The notes under the pieces are model-generated. The model did not search any database and had not been told where the DNA came from. It saw only the letters and a list, made by a program, of their open reading frames with translations. Made by a program: the position numbers and the translations under genes. From contig NZ_MKIN01000022.1 in the NCBI RefSeq assembly GCF_001938985.1, forward strand, positions 496,001 to 560,000: 64,000 nucleotides of DNA, read 5' to 3'. Within the stretch, counting starts at the first letter, position 1. Each line of letters starts with the position of its first letter. This document shows, piece by piece, positions 26,700-36,582 of this stretch. The stretch is from Gillisella taibaishanensis (GTDB lineage Bacteria > Pseudomonadota > Alphaproteobacteria > Rhizobiales > Rhizobiaceae).

Positions 26700-26956
26700 C
26701 CCTCGCCAGCCTCAGCACCTGCTTGCGCAATTGCCTCGTTCAGCTCGTCAATCGTCAACACCCGACCATTCGTCTTGCCCTTGAGGAAACCATGAAGATC
26801 ATGAAATGTCTTGTTGCGCGCCGCCGCCCGCAATTGCGCCCGCCCATCCGGCAAAAGATCGATCTCGATCTTTTCGCCAGGCTGAATCCCAAGATGCTGC
26901 AATACGTCCTTGCGAAAGGTCACTTGCCCGCGAGATGTGACTGTCAACGTGGTCAT
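26696..26956 (-). CDS. vapB: AbrB/VapB-type antitoxin
   Basis: An 86-residue antitoxin with an N-terminal swapped-hairpin AbrB/MazE DNA-binding domain (LTVTSRGQVTFRKDVLQHLG, then IQPGEKIEIDLLPDG) and a C-terminal toxin-binding tail rich in Glu and Ala. It should bind VapC and repress its own promoter in the gap before 27023. Translation is coupled to vapC. Start at 26956 follows GGAGTAAGTC. Confidence 0.9.
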   Translation of the reverse strand: MTTLTVTSRGQVTFRKDVLQHLGIQPGEKIEIDLLPDGRAQLRAAARNKTFHDLHGFLKGKTNGRVLTIDELNEAIAQAGAEAGEG

Positions 26957-27022
26957 GACTTACTCCTGTAGCCCACCAGAAAGTAAGGGAAATTCGCATT
27001 ATTTTCAAGGTCTTTGCGGCAA

Positions 27023-28678
27023 TCAATCCGATTTAAAAACCTGCTGCGTAATATAAAATGCCCATTGGACGTAAGCGAGCATTTCGGGAGAACTAGCAAA
27101 GAACACCAGTAGAGGGGATGCGAAATTATAGATGAAGGAAATTGCAGCTTTTAAAGATGGAAATCCAGATGCTGCGCTCACACCTTCAACGGCATCCTTA
27201 AATCCATAAAATACCGCCCAGCGTATGACAACTCTGACCGCATTTCGAACGAGCAAATAAGCAGCATAACCAACGCGTCCGGACGCCCAACCAAACTCCT
27301 GCACATAATTATTGACCGACCGATGCACCGCCCGCGTATCGTCATGCACCAAATCCGCGTTGGATGCCAATTCTGCGATCAGCGGATTACCGCTTTCCTC
27401 AAGGCCACGAGTTGTTTCGGTATCAAGCGCAAAGCGATCAGCGCGATCGACAAGATCACGCCCCTCCTCAAAGCCCATGATAAAAGCGCCATGCTGGCGG
27501 ATCACGCTTTGTAAAAGCCCATCCACTTCCGGCTCAAGCGGCTCGGCAAGCGTTCGGTTCCGATTTTGCTCGCGAAACGATTGGGCAAAGCCGGCAAGAC
27601 TGCTACCGACAGACCAGACCCCGGTAACGTCCAGTTCCGCTAGGGACGTATCCAGCAAGGTGCCGTATTCTCGGATGGAAAATGCCAGATTGGGGTGGCT
27701 GTTATCGATGCGATCAGCAGCATTGACCAGACGCTCCACATCACGCTGCAACCGCTCGAAGAGACGCAACTGAGGAGTAATCTCATCCTCCAAAGGTGCG
27801 CTTGCTACAATACTGAGTTTGCCGTCGATAATGTCATATTGCGGACCGGGGCCGGGCTCTGGTTCGGGAGGCTGTCGGGGCAATAATGTCAATCGCTCGA
27901 AAATGTCTTTCATCACGACTTCAGGATTGCGATCCCAAAATTCGTTACCTTCCTGACCAAGTCCGGTCACAACATTTTCAAATATGCCTCTCAAGTTTTC
28001 GAAGGGAAGCATTCCGCTTTTAACATGTGAATACCAATCCCAAATAGGTGTCCATTCCACTCCAAGGGAAGAAATGTCTTTCCAGAATGCAGCGTCAGCT
28101 TGCTTTACCTTTTCTGGAACTTCGCCACCCGGCCAAAGCGGTGACTGCAAGAGAGAATATGCACCAGCGTTCGCTATAATTGACAAATCATGCCGGACGA
28201 GATGCCAAACAATCGGGCGCTCTCCAACGGCGTAAATAGTACCAATTAAAACTCTTTTTGCTTGGTGAATAGAATCAATGTTGAGACGGTAAGTTGCTGA
28301 AGCTGCTGCTCTCGCCGACACTCGAGCACTGTCGATGAGAGTTAAAGCTGCTGTGTGAACTGATGCATTATGTGCTGCAACGTCCGAACTATCAGCAGCC
28401 ACTGCGGCTGCGTCGATATTCAATTGAAGGTCGGCAATTTCATTGCGGTAGCGCAGATCCGCCCAACACAAAAAGAGCGCTCGAAAAGCCGAGACTCTTA
28501 ATCGGCCAGCCAAATGAATGTCATTTCTCAAAAAAGCAGCTTGAGCCAAGAATGGCATAATCCTTAACGCCGACCGAAACGCTATAACCTGCGCCTCCTC
28601 AACAGGCCGCGTCCTCAGATAAGCCTCAAGCTTATCAACGTTATCAATCTCATCAATCGTCGGCGCGCGATCTGCCAT
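27023..28678 (-). CDS. orphan membrane-associated protein, function unknown
   Basis: I do not recognise a characterised family. The 551-residue product begins with a soluble helical region (DKLEAYLRTRPVEEAQVIAF and on) rich in Ala and Arg, then a middle with many Trp and Pro (EWTPIWDWYSH, FWDRNPEVVMKDIF), a Pro/Glu linker PEPEPGPGP near residue 280, a helical segment with many Arg/Asp/Glu, and at the end three likely membrane segments around YAAYLLVRNAVRVVIRWAVF, AAISFIYNFASPLLVFF and YVQWAFYITQQVF. Base composition is clearly more A+T-rich than the flanking genes, and it sits beside vapBC, so horizontal acquisition is likely. A soluble part plus C-terminal membrane helices fits an effector or abortive-infection protein, which is speculation. 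Confidence 0.72.
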   Translation of the reverse strand: MADRAPTIDEIDNVDKLEAYLRTRPVEEAQVIAFRSALRIMPFLAQAAFLRNDIHLAGRLRVSAFRALFLCWADLRYRNEIADLQLNIDAAAVAADSSDVAAHNASVHTAALTLIDSARVSARAAASATYRLNIDSIHQAKRVLIGTIYAVGERPIVWHLVRHDLSIIANAGAYSLLQSPLWPGGEVPEKVKQADAAFWKDISSLGVEWTPIWDWYSHVKSGMLPFENLRGIFENVVTGLGQEGNEFWDRNPEVVMKDIFERLTLLPRQPPEPEPGPGPQYDIIDGKLSIVASAPLEDEITPQLRLFERLQRDVERLVNAADRIDNSHPNLAFSIREYGTLLDTSLAELDVTGVWSVGSSLAGFAQSFREQNRNRTLAEPLEPEVDGLLQSVIRQHGAFIMGFEEGRDLVDRADRFALDTETTRGLEESGNPLIAELASNADLVHDDTRAVHRSVNNYVQEFGWASGRVGYAAYLLVRNAVRVVIRWAVFYGFKDAVEGVSAASGFPSLKAAISFIYNFASPLLVFFASSPEMLAYVQWAFYITQQVFKSD

Positions 28679-28983
28679 AACACCCCTGCCCTCGGCCTCT
28701 CCGCACCATGCACAACCGGACCTTGCTCAACAAGGGGAAGTTGGGGAGCCTATAAAGCCGTACTAATCTTTCCACCGGCAATATTTAAAGTCCGCAACTG
28801 GACTGGAATACCTACCTTTCCGCCCATTCCCTAAAATTGTTCTGTTCTATATCAATCTTTCCTCATCTCCACCCGTCATAGTCGCAGCATGCCGACAGAC
28901 GCCGGCAGATGGCGGGGCGATGGTTGTCCTGCCTGTTACCGGTTGCGCGCATGAGGCGACGGGGACCGGTTCAGGAGAGTTTG
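28679..28983. other. intergenic region, no gene seen
   Basis: This stretch of 305 bases is between divergent genes and A+T-rich around 28760-28860. It contains the small hairpin AGTCC...GGACT (28791-28806) and nothing that reads as a gene. Promoters for the orphan membrane protein and the small Ser-rich protein should lie here. Confidence 0.4.
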
Positions 28984-29271
28984 ATGGCATCCATTTCCGC
29001 GATCAGTGCAGCCTTCGCCTCGGCCGCGACAGCACCGCCGCAACCGGCGGCAAAGCAGCAGGCGCCGGATGATACACCCCCGCCCCCACAACCGAAGCCG
29101 ACGGTGCAGACCGCGTCGGCGGCCAATGTGCCCTCGTCGATTGCCGCCATGTCGGTCAGCGACAACAGCGCCAGCAATGGCAACAGCAATTCGACTTCGG
29201 CGCAAGCGGCGTCCAACGCCTATGCCAGCAGTACCAGCGAGAGCACGGCGACGGATTCGATTACGCTTTGA
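28984..29271 (+). CDS. small Ser/Ala/Pro-rich protein, function unknown
   Basis: A 95-residue product starting MASISAISAAFASAATAPP, with a Pro/Lys-rich block (DDTPPPPQPKPT) and a tail composed mostly of Ser, Ala, Asn and Thr. No cysteine, no membrane segment and no recognisable domain; it looks disordered. GGAGAG seven bases ahead of the ATG favours translation. It lies alone upstream of the terminator facing rpoD. It may be a real small rhizobial protein or a chance frame in high-GC DNA. Confidence 0.5.
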   Translation: MASISAISAAFASAATAPPQPAAKQQAPDDTPPPPQPKPTVQTASAANVPSSIAAMSVSDNSASNGNSNSTSAQAASNAYASSTSESTATDSITL

Positions 29272-29391
29272 TGGAAAGCTGTGGCCTGGTGAGCGGAAGT
29301 CATTGCCGCAGGCGGCGCACACGCGCCCCGCATGCATCCGCCAAAAAGCCGCCTATCAGGACGTGGCCGCAAAGCCTTGCCAATAGCAACA

Positions 29392-29419
29392 AAAAACCCG
29401 GCGTTTCCGCCGGGTTTTT
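29392..29419. terminator. bidirectional rho-independent terminator behind rpoD
   Basis: AAAAACCCGGCG (29392-29403) and CGCCGGGTTTTT (29408-29419) form a perfect stem with a four-base TTTC loop, with A and T runs on both sides. It can end rpoD on the minus strand and anything reading from the plus strand. Confidence 0.92.
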
Positions 29420-29442
29420 CGTATGTCGCGTGAGCCGTAAAC

Positions 29443-31488
29443 TCAGCTATCGAGGAAGCTGCGCAGTTTGCGCGAGCGGCTCGGGTGCTTGAGCTTGCGA
29501 AGCGCCTTGGCTTCGATCTGGCGAATACGTTCGCGGGTAACCGAGAATTGCTGGCCGACTTCTTCCAGCGTATGGTCGGTGTTCATGCCGATGCCGAAGC
29601 GCATGCGCAGCACGCGCTCTTCGCGCGGCGTGAGCGATGCCAAAACACGAGTCGTGGTTTCGCGCAGGTTGGCCTGGATGGCAGCATCGATTGGCAGAAG
29701 CGCGTTCTTGTCCTCGATGAAATCGCCCAGATGCGAATCTTCCTCGTCACCCACGGGGGTCTCGAGCGAGATGGGCTCCTTGGCGATTTTCAGCACCTTG
29801 CGCACTTTTTCAAGCGGCATGGCCAGCTTCTCGGCCAGTTCTTCCGGCGTCGGTTCGCGGCCGATCTCGTGCAGCATCTGGCGCGAGGTGCGCACGATCT
29901 TGTTGATCGTTTCGATCATGTGCACGGGAATACGGATCGTGCGGGCCTGGTCGGCGATCGAGCGGGTGATCGCCTGCCGGATCCACCATGTTGCATAGGT
30001 GGAGAACTTGTAGCCGCGCCGATATTCGAACTTATCGACCGCCTTCATCAACCCGATATTGCCTTCCTGAATCAAATCCAGGAACTGCAGACCACGGTTG
30101 GTGTATTTCTTGGCGATGGAGATGACGAGACGCAGGTTGGCCTCGACCATTTCCTTCTTGGCGATGCGGGCTTCGCGCTCGCCCTTCTGCACCATGGAAA
30201 CGATACGACGGAATTCGGCGATGGAAATGCCGGTTTCGGTCGCGAGATTCTGGATTTCCTGACGGATTTCCCGGATCGTGTTGTTTTCCTCGCGGGCGAA
30301 ATCCTTCCAGCCGCGGGCAGACAGGTTGGCAACCGACTTCATCCAGTTCGGATCGAGTTCGGCACCCTGATACTGTTCGAGGAAGCTGTCGCGCTTGACG
30401 CCATAGCTTTCGGCAAGGCGCAGCAGCCGGCCTTCGTTCTGCATCAACCGCTTGGAAATGTCGTAGAGCTGCTCGACAAGGCTGTCGATACGGTTCTGGT
30501 TCAGCGACAGCGACTTGACGGCCGTGATCAGCTGATCCTTCAATTCCTTATAGCGACGCTCCTGGCCGGACGACAGCGTGCCGGCACAGGCGAGACGCGC
30601 CTCCACCTGCTGATCCTGCAGCTTGCGCAGCTTCTTATAGGTATCGGCGATCAGGTCGAGGGTTTCCATGACCTGCGGCCGCAGCTCGGCTTCCATGGCG
30701 GCGAGCGAGAGGTTGGATTCGTCCTCGTCCTCCTCCTCTTCTTCCGGCATGGGCATGTCGCCGCCGACATTGGTGATGTCGTCTTCGCTGACACGCGTGC
30801 GGCGGGTCTTTTCCTTTTCCTCGGCAGCCTTGCGGTCGGCCTCGATCTTCTCTGGGCTCTGGAACTGCGGTGCAGCCTTGGCTTCCGGACCGGAATAGGT
30901 GGTTTCGAGATCGATGATCTCGCGCAGCAGCGTCGTGCCTTCGTTCAATTCGTCGCGCCAGATGATCAGCGCCTGGAAGGTAAGCGGGCTCTCACAGAGA
31001 CCGGCAATCATCGTTTCGCGGCCGGCCTCGATGCGCTTGGCGATGGCAATTTCGCCCTCGCGCGACAGCAGCTCCACCGAACCCATTTCGCGCAGATACA
31101 TGCGCACCGGGTCGTCGGTGCGGTCGGTCGGCTCTTTTTTCTTGGTGGTGGCAACGGCGGTGCCGCCGGTCGGCGCAAGTTCACCGCCTTCGCTATCGGC
31201 CTCGTCGTCGCTGTCGGAATCCTCGGCTGCCGGATCTTCGGCGTCCTCGTCCTCAACGACATTGATGCCCATGTCGGAAAGCATGGCCATAGTGTCTTCG
31301 ATCTGCTCCGAGGTAACTTCCTCGGACGGCAGAACCGAATTCAGCTCATCCATGGTGACGTAGCCGCGCTTTTTAGCGGCCTTGATCATCTTTTTGACCG
31401 CGTCATCCGAAAGATCGAGAAGCGGACCGTCCGTCGCGCCGTCGCGCTCGTTCTCGGCTTCTTCGTTTTCCTTGACCTTGGTTGCCAT
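29443..31488 (-). CDS. rpoD: RNA polymerase primary sigma factor RpoD
   Basis: The housekeeping sigma factor, 681 residues, normal for alphaproteobacteria. Region 1.1 is at the N-terminus, followed by an acidic linker ([20 protein letters not shown]) and region 1.2 starting [11 protein letters not shown]. The long non-conserved segment spans about 150-400. Region 2 has [15 protein letters not shown] for -10 melting, and region 4 ends [20 protein letters not shown] with the -35-binding helix. All core motifs are intact. The gene follows dnaG in the same direction, the conserved dnaG-rpoD order, with an 876-base gap that should contain its own promoter. Confidence 0.98.
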   Translation of the reverse strand: MATKVKENEEAENERDGATDGPLLDLSDDAVKKMIKAAKKRGYVTMDELNSVLPSEEVTSEQIEDTMAMLSDMGINVVEDEDAEDPAAEDSDSDDEADSEGGELAPTGGTAVATTKKKEPTDRTDDPVRMYLREMGSVELLSREGEIAIAKRIEAGRETMIAGLCESPLTFQALIIWRDELNEGTTLLREIIDLETTYSGPEAKAAPQFQSPEKIEADRKAAEEKEKTRRTRVSEDDITNVGGDMPMPEEEEEDEDESNLSLAAMEAELRPQVMETLDLIADTYKKLRKLQDQQVEARLACAGTLSSGQERRYKELKDQLITAVKSLSLNQNRIDSLVEQLYDISKRLMQNEGRLLRLAESYGVKRDSFLEQYQGAELDPNWMKSVANLSARGWKDFAREENNTIREIRQEIQNLATETGISIAEFRRIVSMVQKGEREARIAKKEMVEANLRLVISIAKKYTNRGLQFLDLIQEGNIGLMKAVDKFEYRRGYKFSTYATWWIRQAITRSIADQARTIRIPVHMIETINKIVRTSRQMLHEIGREPTPEELAEKLAMPLEKVRKVLKIAKEPISLETPVGDEEDSHLGDFIEDKNALLPIDAAIQANLRETTTRVLASLTPREERVLRMRFGIGMNTDHTLEEVGQQFSVTRERIRQIEAKALRKLKHPSRSRKLRSFLDS

Positions 31489-32364
31489 CTATCTCGTCGC
31501 TTTCCCTGACGCTTTAATTTCCGCAGTGCCGGCGCCCGCCAGCTAGAACAGGAACCCAGTTTACGGGCCTCGTCCTGACCGCTTACCAACACTGGTTTGA
31601 CCTACAGCATGTCCCGCATCGACCTTATGCGGGAAAAAGTCTGTAAAACCTTAACCTTCCATCTTCCGCAAAAGCCGGCAGCACTTTCTGCCGACCAGAT
31701 GCAAACGATGGGTTTCGATGCTCGACATCATCTCAATCCGGCAATCCCTTGATGTGGGCCGGCCAAGGCCGGGTTCAATGGGAAGACGAAGATTGATCGC
31801 TCCATCTCTTCGCTTTGACGCGCTCCCTCAAGGGAAATCGCTAAATATTTCTCCTGGAAAAGCTCTAATTCCAGATCGATCACCATGGTTCCCGCAGATT
31901 GCGGCTCAACTACACAAACAGGCGACGAAGCCCGCCAGCATGGAACCGGCGCCACTTGCGTCACCTTCATTGTCTCAGTTGACCGTGATTCCCACAATTT
32001 ATCGATACGTCAAGCCTTTTAAAGCGATTCTGCCTGTTGATATCGCGAAAAACCCATTCCCAACTCGCTTTAAGCTCCCTACTTCAACGTTCTACATTAG
32101 TCGAGCGTTCGAAGGCTATTTTGGCTCCAGTATCACGCCACTGCCGCGATTGCGGGCATGCCGTTCGTTTCGCAACAGAGCCTGAACTTCTCTCCGGTTC
32201 CGATTGAACCAGACAAACTTTCGCTTTTCCTGTTTTTGTTCGTCTTTCGGGAAAACCGGTTTCCGCTTCTCCCCGACAAACTCCAGTTGCAGTAAATTTA
32301 GGCAGTCGCATGGCCGTTACAAGAGGTCAGGTCGGTATCTGCCATAACAAAGCTTGCGAAACCG
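31489..32364. other. long intergenic region between dnaG and rpoD
   Basis: No gene was accepted in this stretch of 876 bases. It should hold the rpoD promoter. CCCGCAT (31613-31619) and ATGCGGG (31627-31633) form a hairpin in the rpoD leader. A half palindrome resembling the RIME-like family (GGGAAAACCGGTTTCC) lies near 32249-32264. The plus-strand open frame at 31718-32185 has no ribosome site and unusual composition. Confidence 0.45.
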
Positions 32365-34422
32365 TTATGAATTGTGACCGTAAGCCGGCCCCTTCACCCG
32401 CCCTGACATGACGCCGAAGCCATCGATAATCGCCTCCTGGTTTTCCATCCGTACGATTTCGAGCTGAACCTCGCGCAGCATGCCCATGGCACTGTCATGC
32501 CGCTCGGCATCGCCGGCCTCGACGGCCTCGGCCATTTCCCGCTCCAACTCCGCCTTCTGGCGGCGCAGCGCTTTGGCCCGCTTATAAAGCGACAGCGCCT
32601 GCACATAGCATTCCCGGGCATCCTCAAGTGCTGCCACCGTGGTTGCGGTCCAGAGCCGCGCATTGCGAATCTGTTGGTCGAGCGCCTTGATCAAGCCATC
32701 GAAACCGCCAGTCGCCAGCCGCTGCTCAAGCTCTTCGCGAGTCAATTGCGCTCCGGTCTCGGCCACCGCCGTCAGCACCGCCGGCCACAGGCGCTGCAGA
32801 TCACGGCTATCGAAATCGATGCAGGAAATCTCGTCATAATCCTCCTGCAGCAATTGCGGATGATTGACGATGGTCAACGCCAGCACGGTTTCGCGCAGTG
32901 TCGGCTGGTCATGGTTGCGGCTGATCATGCCCGAGCGCGCCAGCCGGTCTGACACCGCCATGGCCGCACCCGCCTGCCCATTGGTGCGCTGGCCGCCACC
33001 GCGCCCGCCTGCCCCGCTACCAAAACGGTTGCTCCCAGAGCGTTGGTCGGCAAAACCGCCGCCACCGCCTTCGAAATTGCCACGCCCTGATCGACCGTTG
33101 CCTTGGCCTTGGCCCGAACTCCGGCCCCGGCCTTGGAAGAACCCATAGAGCCGGTCGCGGACATTCTGCTGATAGTGGCGACGCACATTCTCATCGGCAA
33201 TGCCATTGACGATCTGTTTCAGCCGCGCCTCAAGCTCGGCCCGCTGCTCCGGCGTATCGAACCGGCCCTGACCGGTCTCGCGCAGCCAGACCATTTCATC
33301 AAGTGAGCGGGCCTCGCCCAGCACCCGGTCAAAGGGCGCACGTCCGTCCTGCTTGACGAGATCATCAGGATCCTTCCCGTCGGGCAACATGGCAAAGCGC
33401 ACGCTGCGGCCCGGCTTCAGATGCGGCAAAGCGAGATCGACAGCGCGAAACGCCGCCCGCTGGCCGGCACCGTCGCCATCGAAACACAGCACCGGCTGGG
33501 GCACGATCTTCCACATCAGATCCAGCTGGTTTTCCGTCAAAGCGGTGCCGAGCGGGGCCACGGCGTTGTCGATGCCGGCCTGGTGCAGCGCGATCACATC
33601 CATATAGCCTTCGACGGCAATGATGGTCGTCGCTCCATCCGCTCCCTGTAGTGCGCGGCGGGCGCGCGAGAAATTGTAGAGCACGCTACCCTTGTGAAAC
33701 AGCTCGGTCTCGTTGGAATTCAGATATTTGGCCGGCGCATCCGGGGACATGGCGCGGCCGCCAAAGGCAATCACCTTGTCGCGCGACGACAGAATCGGAA
33801 ACATGATCCGGTCCCGGAACCGGTCGTAAGAAACCGGAATATCAGGCCCATGCACGACAAGGCCGCAGGCCTCGATCTGGTCCTTCGGCACGCCTTTGCC
33901 GGCCAGATGCTCCTTCAATGCGTTGCGGCTTTCAGGCGCATAGCCAAGACGGAAAGTCTCGATGGTGCGACCCGACAGGCCGCGCTCGCGCAGGTAAGCC
34001 CGCGCCTTCGCGCCCTGGGCCGATTGCAGCTGATCCTGAAAGAACAGCGTCGCCAGTTCCATGACGTCCTGCAAGCCGGTGCGGGCCCGGTCACGCTCAA
34101 CCTCGCGCGCGTCGACTTTCGGCATGGCGATGCCGGCCATGTCGGCGATCCGCTCGACCGCTTCGGGAAAGCTCAAGCCTTCGAGATCGGTGAGAAAGCG
34201 GAAATGGTCGCCCGAGACACCGCAGCCGAAACAATGATAGCGACCCTTGCGATCCTCACAGTGGAAACTTGGGCTTTTTTCGCCGTGGAATGGGCAGCAG
34301 GCCCAGTAATCGCCGCGCGCCACATTGGTTTTCTTGCGATCCCACGGCACGCGCGCGCCAATCACGGCCGAAATCGGCACGCGGTCGCGAATCTCGTCGA
34401 GGAAGTCGTTTGAAAAGCGCAT
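32365..34422 (-). CDS. dnaG: DNA primase
   Basis: Makes RNA primers for chromosome replication. The product is 685 residues. The N-terminal zinc ribbon has CPFH and CFGC ligands (CCPFHGEKSPSF, YHCFGCGVSGD). The TOPRIM catalytic core shows AVEGYMDVIAL and FDGDGAGQRAA with the metal-binding acids, after FGGRAMS. A Gly/Arg-rich linker (GRGRSSGQGQGNGRSGRG and on) separates the core from the C-terminal helicase-binding domain. The linker is longer and more repetitive than in enteric DnaG. Start 34422 (MRFSNDFLDEIRDRVPI) matches the family; the frame is open to 34485. Confidence 0.97.
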   Translation of the reverse strand: MRFSNDFLDEIRDRVPISAVIGARVPWDRKKTNVARGDYWACCPFHGEKSPSFHCEDRKGRYHCFGCGVSGDHFRFLTDLEGLSFPEAVERIADMAGIAMPKVDAREVERDRARTGLQDVMELATLFFQDQLQSAQGAKARAYLRERGLSGRTIETFRLGYAPESRNALKEHLAGKGVPKDQIEACGLVVHGPDIPVSYDRFRDRIMFPILSSRDKVIAFGGRAMSPDAPAKYLNSNETELFHKGSVLYNFSRARRALQGADGATTIIAVEGYMDVIALHQAGIDNAVAPLGTALTENQLDLMWKIVPQPVLCFDGDGAGQRAAFRAVDLALPHLKPGRSVRFAMLPDGKDPDDLVKQDGRAPFDRVLGEARSLDEMVWLRETGQGRFDTPEQRAELEARLKQIVNGIADENVRRHYQQNVRDRLYGFFQGRGRSSGQGQGNGRSGRGNFEGGGGGFADQRSGSNRFGSGAGGRGGGQRTNGQAGAAMAVSDRLARSGMISRNHDQPTLRETVLALTIVNHPQLLQEDYDEISCIDFDSRDLQRLWPAVLTAVAETGAQLTREELEQRLATGGFDGLIKALDQQIRNARLWTATTVAALEDARECYVQALSLYKRAKALRRQKAELEREMAEAVEAGDAERHDSAMGMLREVQLEIVRMENQEAIIDGFGVMSGRVKGPAYGHNS

Positions 34423-34694
34423 GAGCCAACCTTGGAGTGATCGTCCCATATAGGCGCTTGGCAGCGTGAGCGCCATGGCTTTCATCGGCTGTGCCCGCTA
34501 TCCACACCATGGCTCAAGCCCTTGAGGCACACGTGGCGCGTCGGTTCCAATGTCAGAAACGAGCGCAAGAACCCGCGCGATTCTTTGCAGCCTTGGCATT
34601 TTTAGCGAGGCTACCCCACCCTCTCAAGCGCTGGGCTTTGCCCACAGCACACCGCCCCTCCGACACGATGCCCCGTCAAAAGCACGAGGCCCCG

Positions 34695-34722
34695 TTGACA
34701 AGCCGTAAGTAGGCTGTAATTT
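34695..34722 (+). promoter_or_regulatory. bioY promoter (predicted)
   Basis: TTGACA (34695-34700) and TAATTT (34717-34722) are spaced by 16 bases, 44 bases ahead of the bioY ATG. The BioR-type box at 34722-34731 begins on the last base of the -10 hexamer, as expected for repression. The rest of the 34423-34694 gap upstream of dnaG shows no gene. Confidence 0.65.
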
Positions 34723-34731
34723 TATCGATAA
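34722..34731 (+). promoter_or_regulatory. BioR operator, site 1
   Basis: TTATCGATAA matches the palindromic alphaproteobacterial BioR consensus TTATMKATAA exactly. It sits at the predicted transcription start of bioY. BioR is a GntR-type repressor of biotin uptake and synthesis genes; its gene is not in this window. Confidence 0.8.
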
Positions 34732-34765
34732 TATTGACGTACCCAATACAAAATGGACATATCTC

Positions 34766-35344
34766 ATGCAAAATTCATCTTTAGATTCTTCAAAGCTTTA
34801 TGGAGCCGCTTATTTTATCGATAAAATAGCCATTCTAGCCGTTGGTACCCTGCTCATGGCATTGGCTGCCAAAATACAGATTCCCTTCTGGCCAGTGCCG
34901 ATGACCCTGCACACATTTGCAGTGATGAGCTTTTCGCTGTTGTTCGGGCCGCGGATGGGCCTTGCCATCCTGTCCGCTTATCTGGCGGCGGGCGCCTTTG
35001 GCGCGCCGGTGTTTTCCGGTTCGCCGGAACGCGGTATCGGCCTTGCCTATATGGCAGGTCCGACCGGCGGCTATCTTGCCGGTTACTGGATCGCCGCCTG
35101 GGTGGCCGGTGCGCTTGGCTACGGTCGCGGACTGCTGATGCGCTTTGGCGCCAGCCTGGTTGCGCTTGCGGTTGTCTATGCACTGGGCCTCGTCTGGCTT
35201 GCGGCGTTCGTGCCCGCCAAGGCTCTGCTGGCGGCCGGGTTCTGGCCGTTTCTGGCAGGCGACCTGATCAAATGCCTGCTTGCAGCCCTTGTCGCCGGCG
35301 TCTGGCCGCTGAAAGCCAAGGCCCGTCCGGAGGCATCGCTATGA
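34766..35344 (+). CDS. bioY: biotin transporter BioY (S component)
   Basis: Biotin-binding membrane subunit of an ECF-type transporter, 192 residues with six hydrophobic segments. Family motifs are [20 protein letters not shown] near the N-terminus, [12 protein letters not shown], and [16 protein letters not shown]. It may work alone or with BioMN encoded elsewhere. The gene overlaps bioB by four bases (ATGA), so uptake and the last step of synthesis are co-expressed. A BioR box lies at its promoter and a second within codons 17-20. Confidence 0.95.
   Translation: MQNSSLDSSKLYGAAYFIDKIAILAVGTLLMALAAKIQIPFWPVPMTLHTFAVMSFSLLFGPRMGLAILSAYLAAGAFGAPVFSGSPERGIGLAYMAGPTGGYLAGYWIAAWVAGALGYGRGLLMRFGASLVALAVVYALGLVWLAAFVPAKALLAAGFWPFLAGDLIKCLLAALVAGVWPLKAKARPEASL
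34815..34824 (+). promoter_or_regulatory. BioR operator, site 2 (inside bioY)
   Basis: A second exact TTATCGATAA lies 93 bases after the first, within bioY codons for Phe-Ile-Asp-Lys. The spacing of about nine helical turns would allow two repressor dimers to bind the same face and loop or block elongation. Confidence 0.65.
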
Positions 35345-36363
35345 ACCGGCCACAGCCCACGATCCGCCACGACTGGAGCACCGACGAAATCCTCGCGCTT
35401 CACAATCTGCCGCTGCTGGAACTGGTCGGCCACGCCAACGCCGTCCATAGCCGCCACCATGACCGCAACGCGGTGCAGAAAGCGAGCCTGCTGTCGATCA
35501 AGACCGGCGGCTGCCCGGAAGATTGCGCCTATTGTCCGCAATCGGCCCATCACCGCGAGGTCAAGCTGACCCGCGACAAGCTAATGGACCCGGCTGGCGT
35601 GCTGGCGCTGGCCAAGCGGGCGCGCGACGCTGGCGCCGAGCGCTTTTGCATGGGGGCCGCCTGGCGCCAGGTGCGCGACGGTCGTGAGTTCGACGCCGTG
35701 CTGACCATGGTGCGGGGCGTGCGCGCTCTCGGCATGGAGGCCTGCGTAACGCTCGGCATGCTAAAGCAGCACCACGCGGCACAATTGGCCGAAGCCGGCT
35801 TGACGGCCTATAACCACAATCTCGACACCAGCCCGGAATTCTACGGTGAGATCATCACCACCCGCACCTATGCCGACCGGCTGGAAACGCTGGCCATCGT
35901 GCGCTCTTTCGGAATCGACCTCTGCTGCGGCGGCATTATCGGCATGGGCGAAAGCCGGCGCGACCGCGCCTCGATGCTCCAGGTTCTCGCCACCATGGCG
36001 CCGCATCCCGAAAGCGTACCGATCAACGCTCTGGTTCCGGTCGAAGGCACGCCGCTTGCAGACCGCCCTCGGATAGACCCGCTGGACCTGGTGCGCATGG
36101 TCGCCACCGCCCGCATCGTCATGCCGGCGTCGACGGTGCGCCTATCGGCCGGCCGCTCGGCGCTCAACCGCGAGGCCCAGATCCTCTGCCTGCTCGCCGG
36201 CGCCAATTCGGTCTTTTATGGTGACACTCTGCTGACCACCCCCAATGCCGGCATTGGCGAGGACGGGGCTCTGTTTGCAGCGCTGGCGCCGCTGACGGAA
36301 AGCGACGAGCACGACCCGCTGCGGCAACCATCCTCAGAGCTTGTGACCGCTGCTGCGTCTTGA
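35341..36363 (+). CDS. bioB: biotin synthase
   Basis: Radical-SAM enzyme that inserts sulphur into dethiobiotin, 340 residues. The cluster-binding motif is [13 protein letters not shown] (C-x3-C-x2-C). Further conserved parts are [23 protein letters not shown], and the second-cluster region with [16 protein letters not shown] followed by [15 protein letters not shown]. It begins inside the bioY stop and shares its BioR-controlled promoter. No other bio genes are present, so the cell either makes dethiobiotin from genes elsewhere or salvages it. Confidence 0.97.
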   Translation: MNRPQPTIRHDWSTDEILALHNLPLLELVGHANAVHSRHHDRNAVQKASLLSIKTGGCPEDCAYCPQSAHHREVKLTRDKLMDPAGVLALAKRARDAGAERFCMGAAWRQVRDGREFDAVLTMVRGVRALGMEACVTLGMLKQHHAAQLAEAGLTAYNHNLDTSPEFYGEIITTRTYADRLETLAIVRSFGIDLCCGGIIGMGESRRDRASMLQVLATMAPHPESVPINALVPVEGTPLADRPRIDPLDLVRMVATARIVMPASTVRLSAGRSALNREAQILCLLAGANSVFYGDTLLTTPNAGIGEDGALFAALAPLTESDEHDPLRQPSSELVTAAAS

Positions 36364-36558
36364 TGTCCGGCTCACCTGCGGGTCACCGATCCCGAGGATC
36401 TTTTTCTCGCCCTGACGTCGTTCCCACCAGGCGATAGCGCAAGCGAGACGGAATTGTCTGCTCTGCGCGCCGAGATCACCAAAGCTTTCGACGCCGAAGG
36501 TGGTGTGCTCGATATGGAAAAGCAGTTCGGCCTGTTCATCAGTACCAAGGTGGGCTGA
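36364..36558 (+). pseudogene. remnant 3' coding fragment directly after bioB
   Basis: The bioB stop is followed in the same frame by 64 open codons reading LRVTDPEDLFLALTSFPPG, then ETELSALRAEITKAFDAEGG and ending GLFISTKVG before a TGA. The composition is protein-like, and the pattern recalls the C-terminal tail of class I methyltransferases, but there is no start codon at its beginning. It looks like the surviving end of a deleted gene fused behind bioB. Confidence 0.5.
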
Positions 36559-36582
36559 CGAACAGGCCGGACACTAAGCTTC

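Noticed and set aside
29485..31509. 674-codon open frame on the plus strand opposite rpoD
   Set aside because: It mirrors the rpoD codons in high-GC DNA; the rpoD frame has full family motifs and this one has none.
31718..32185. 155-codon open frame between dnaG and rpoD
   Set aside because: No ribosome site, no hydrophobic or domain pattern, and it crosses promoter-like A+T-rich DNA.
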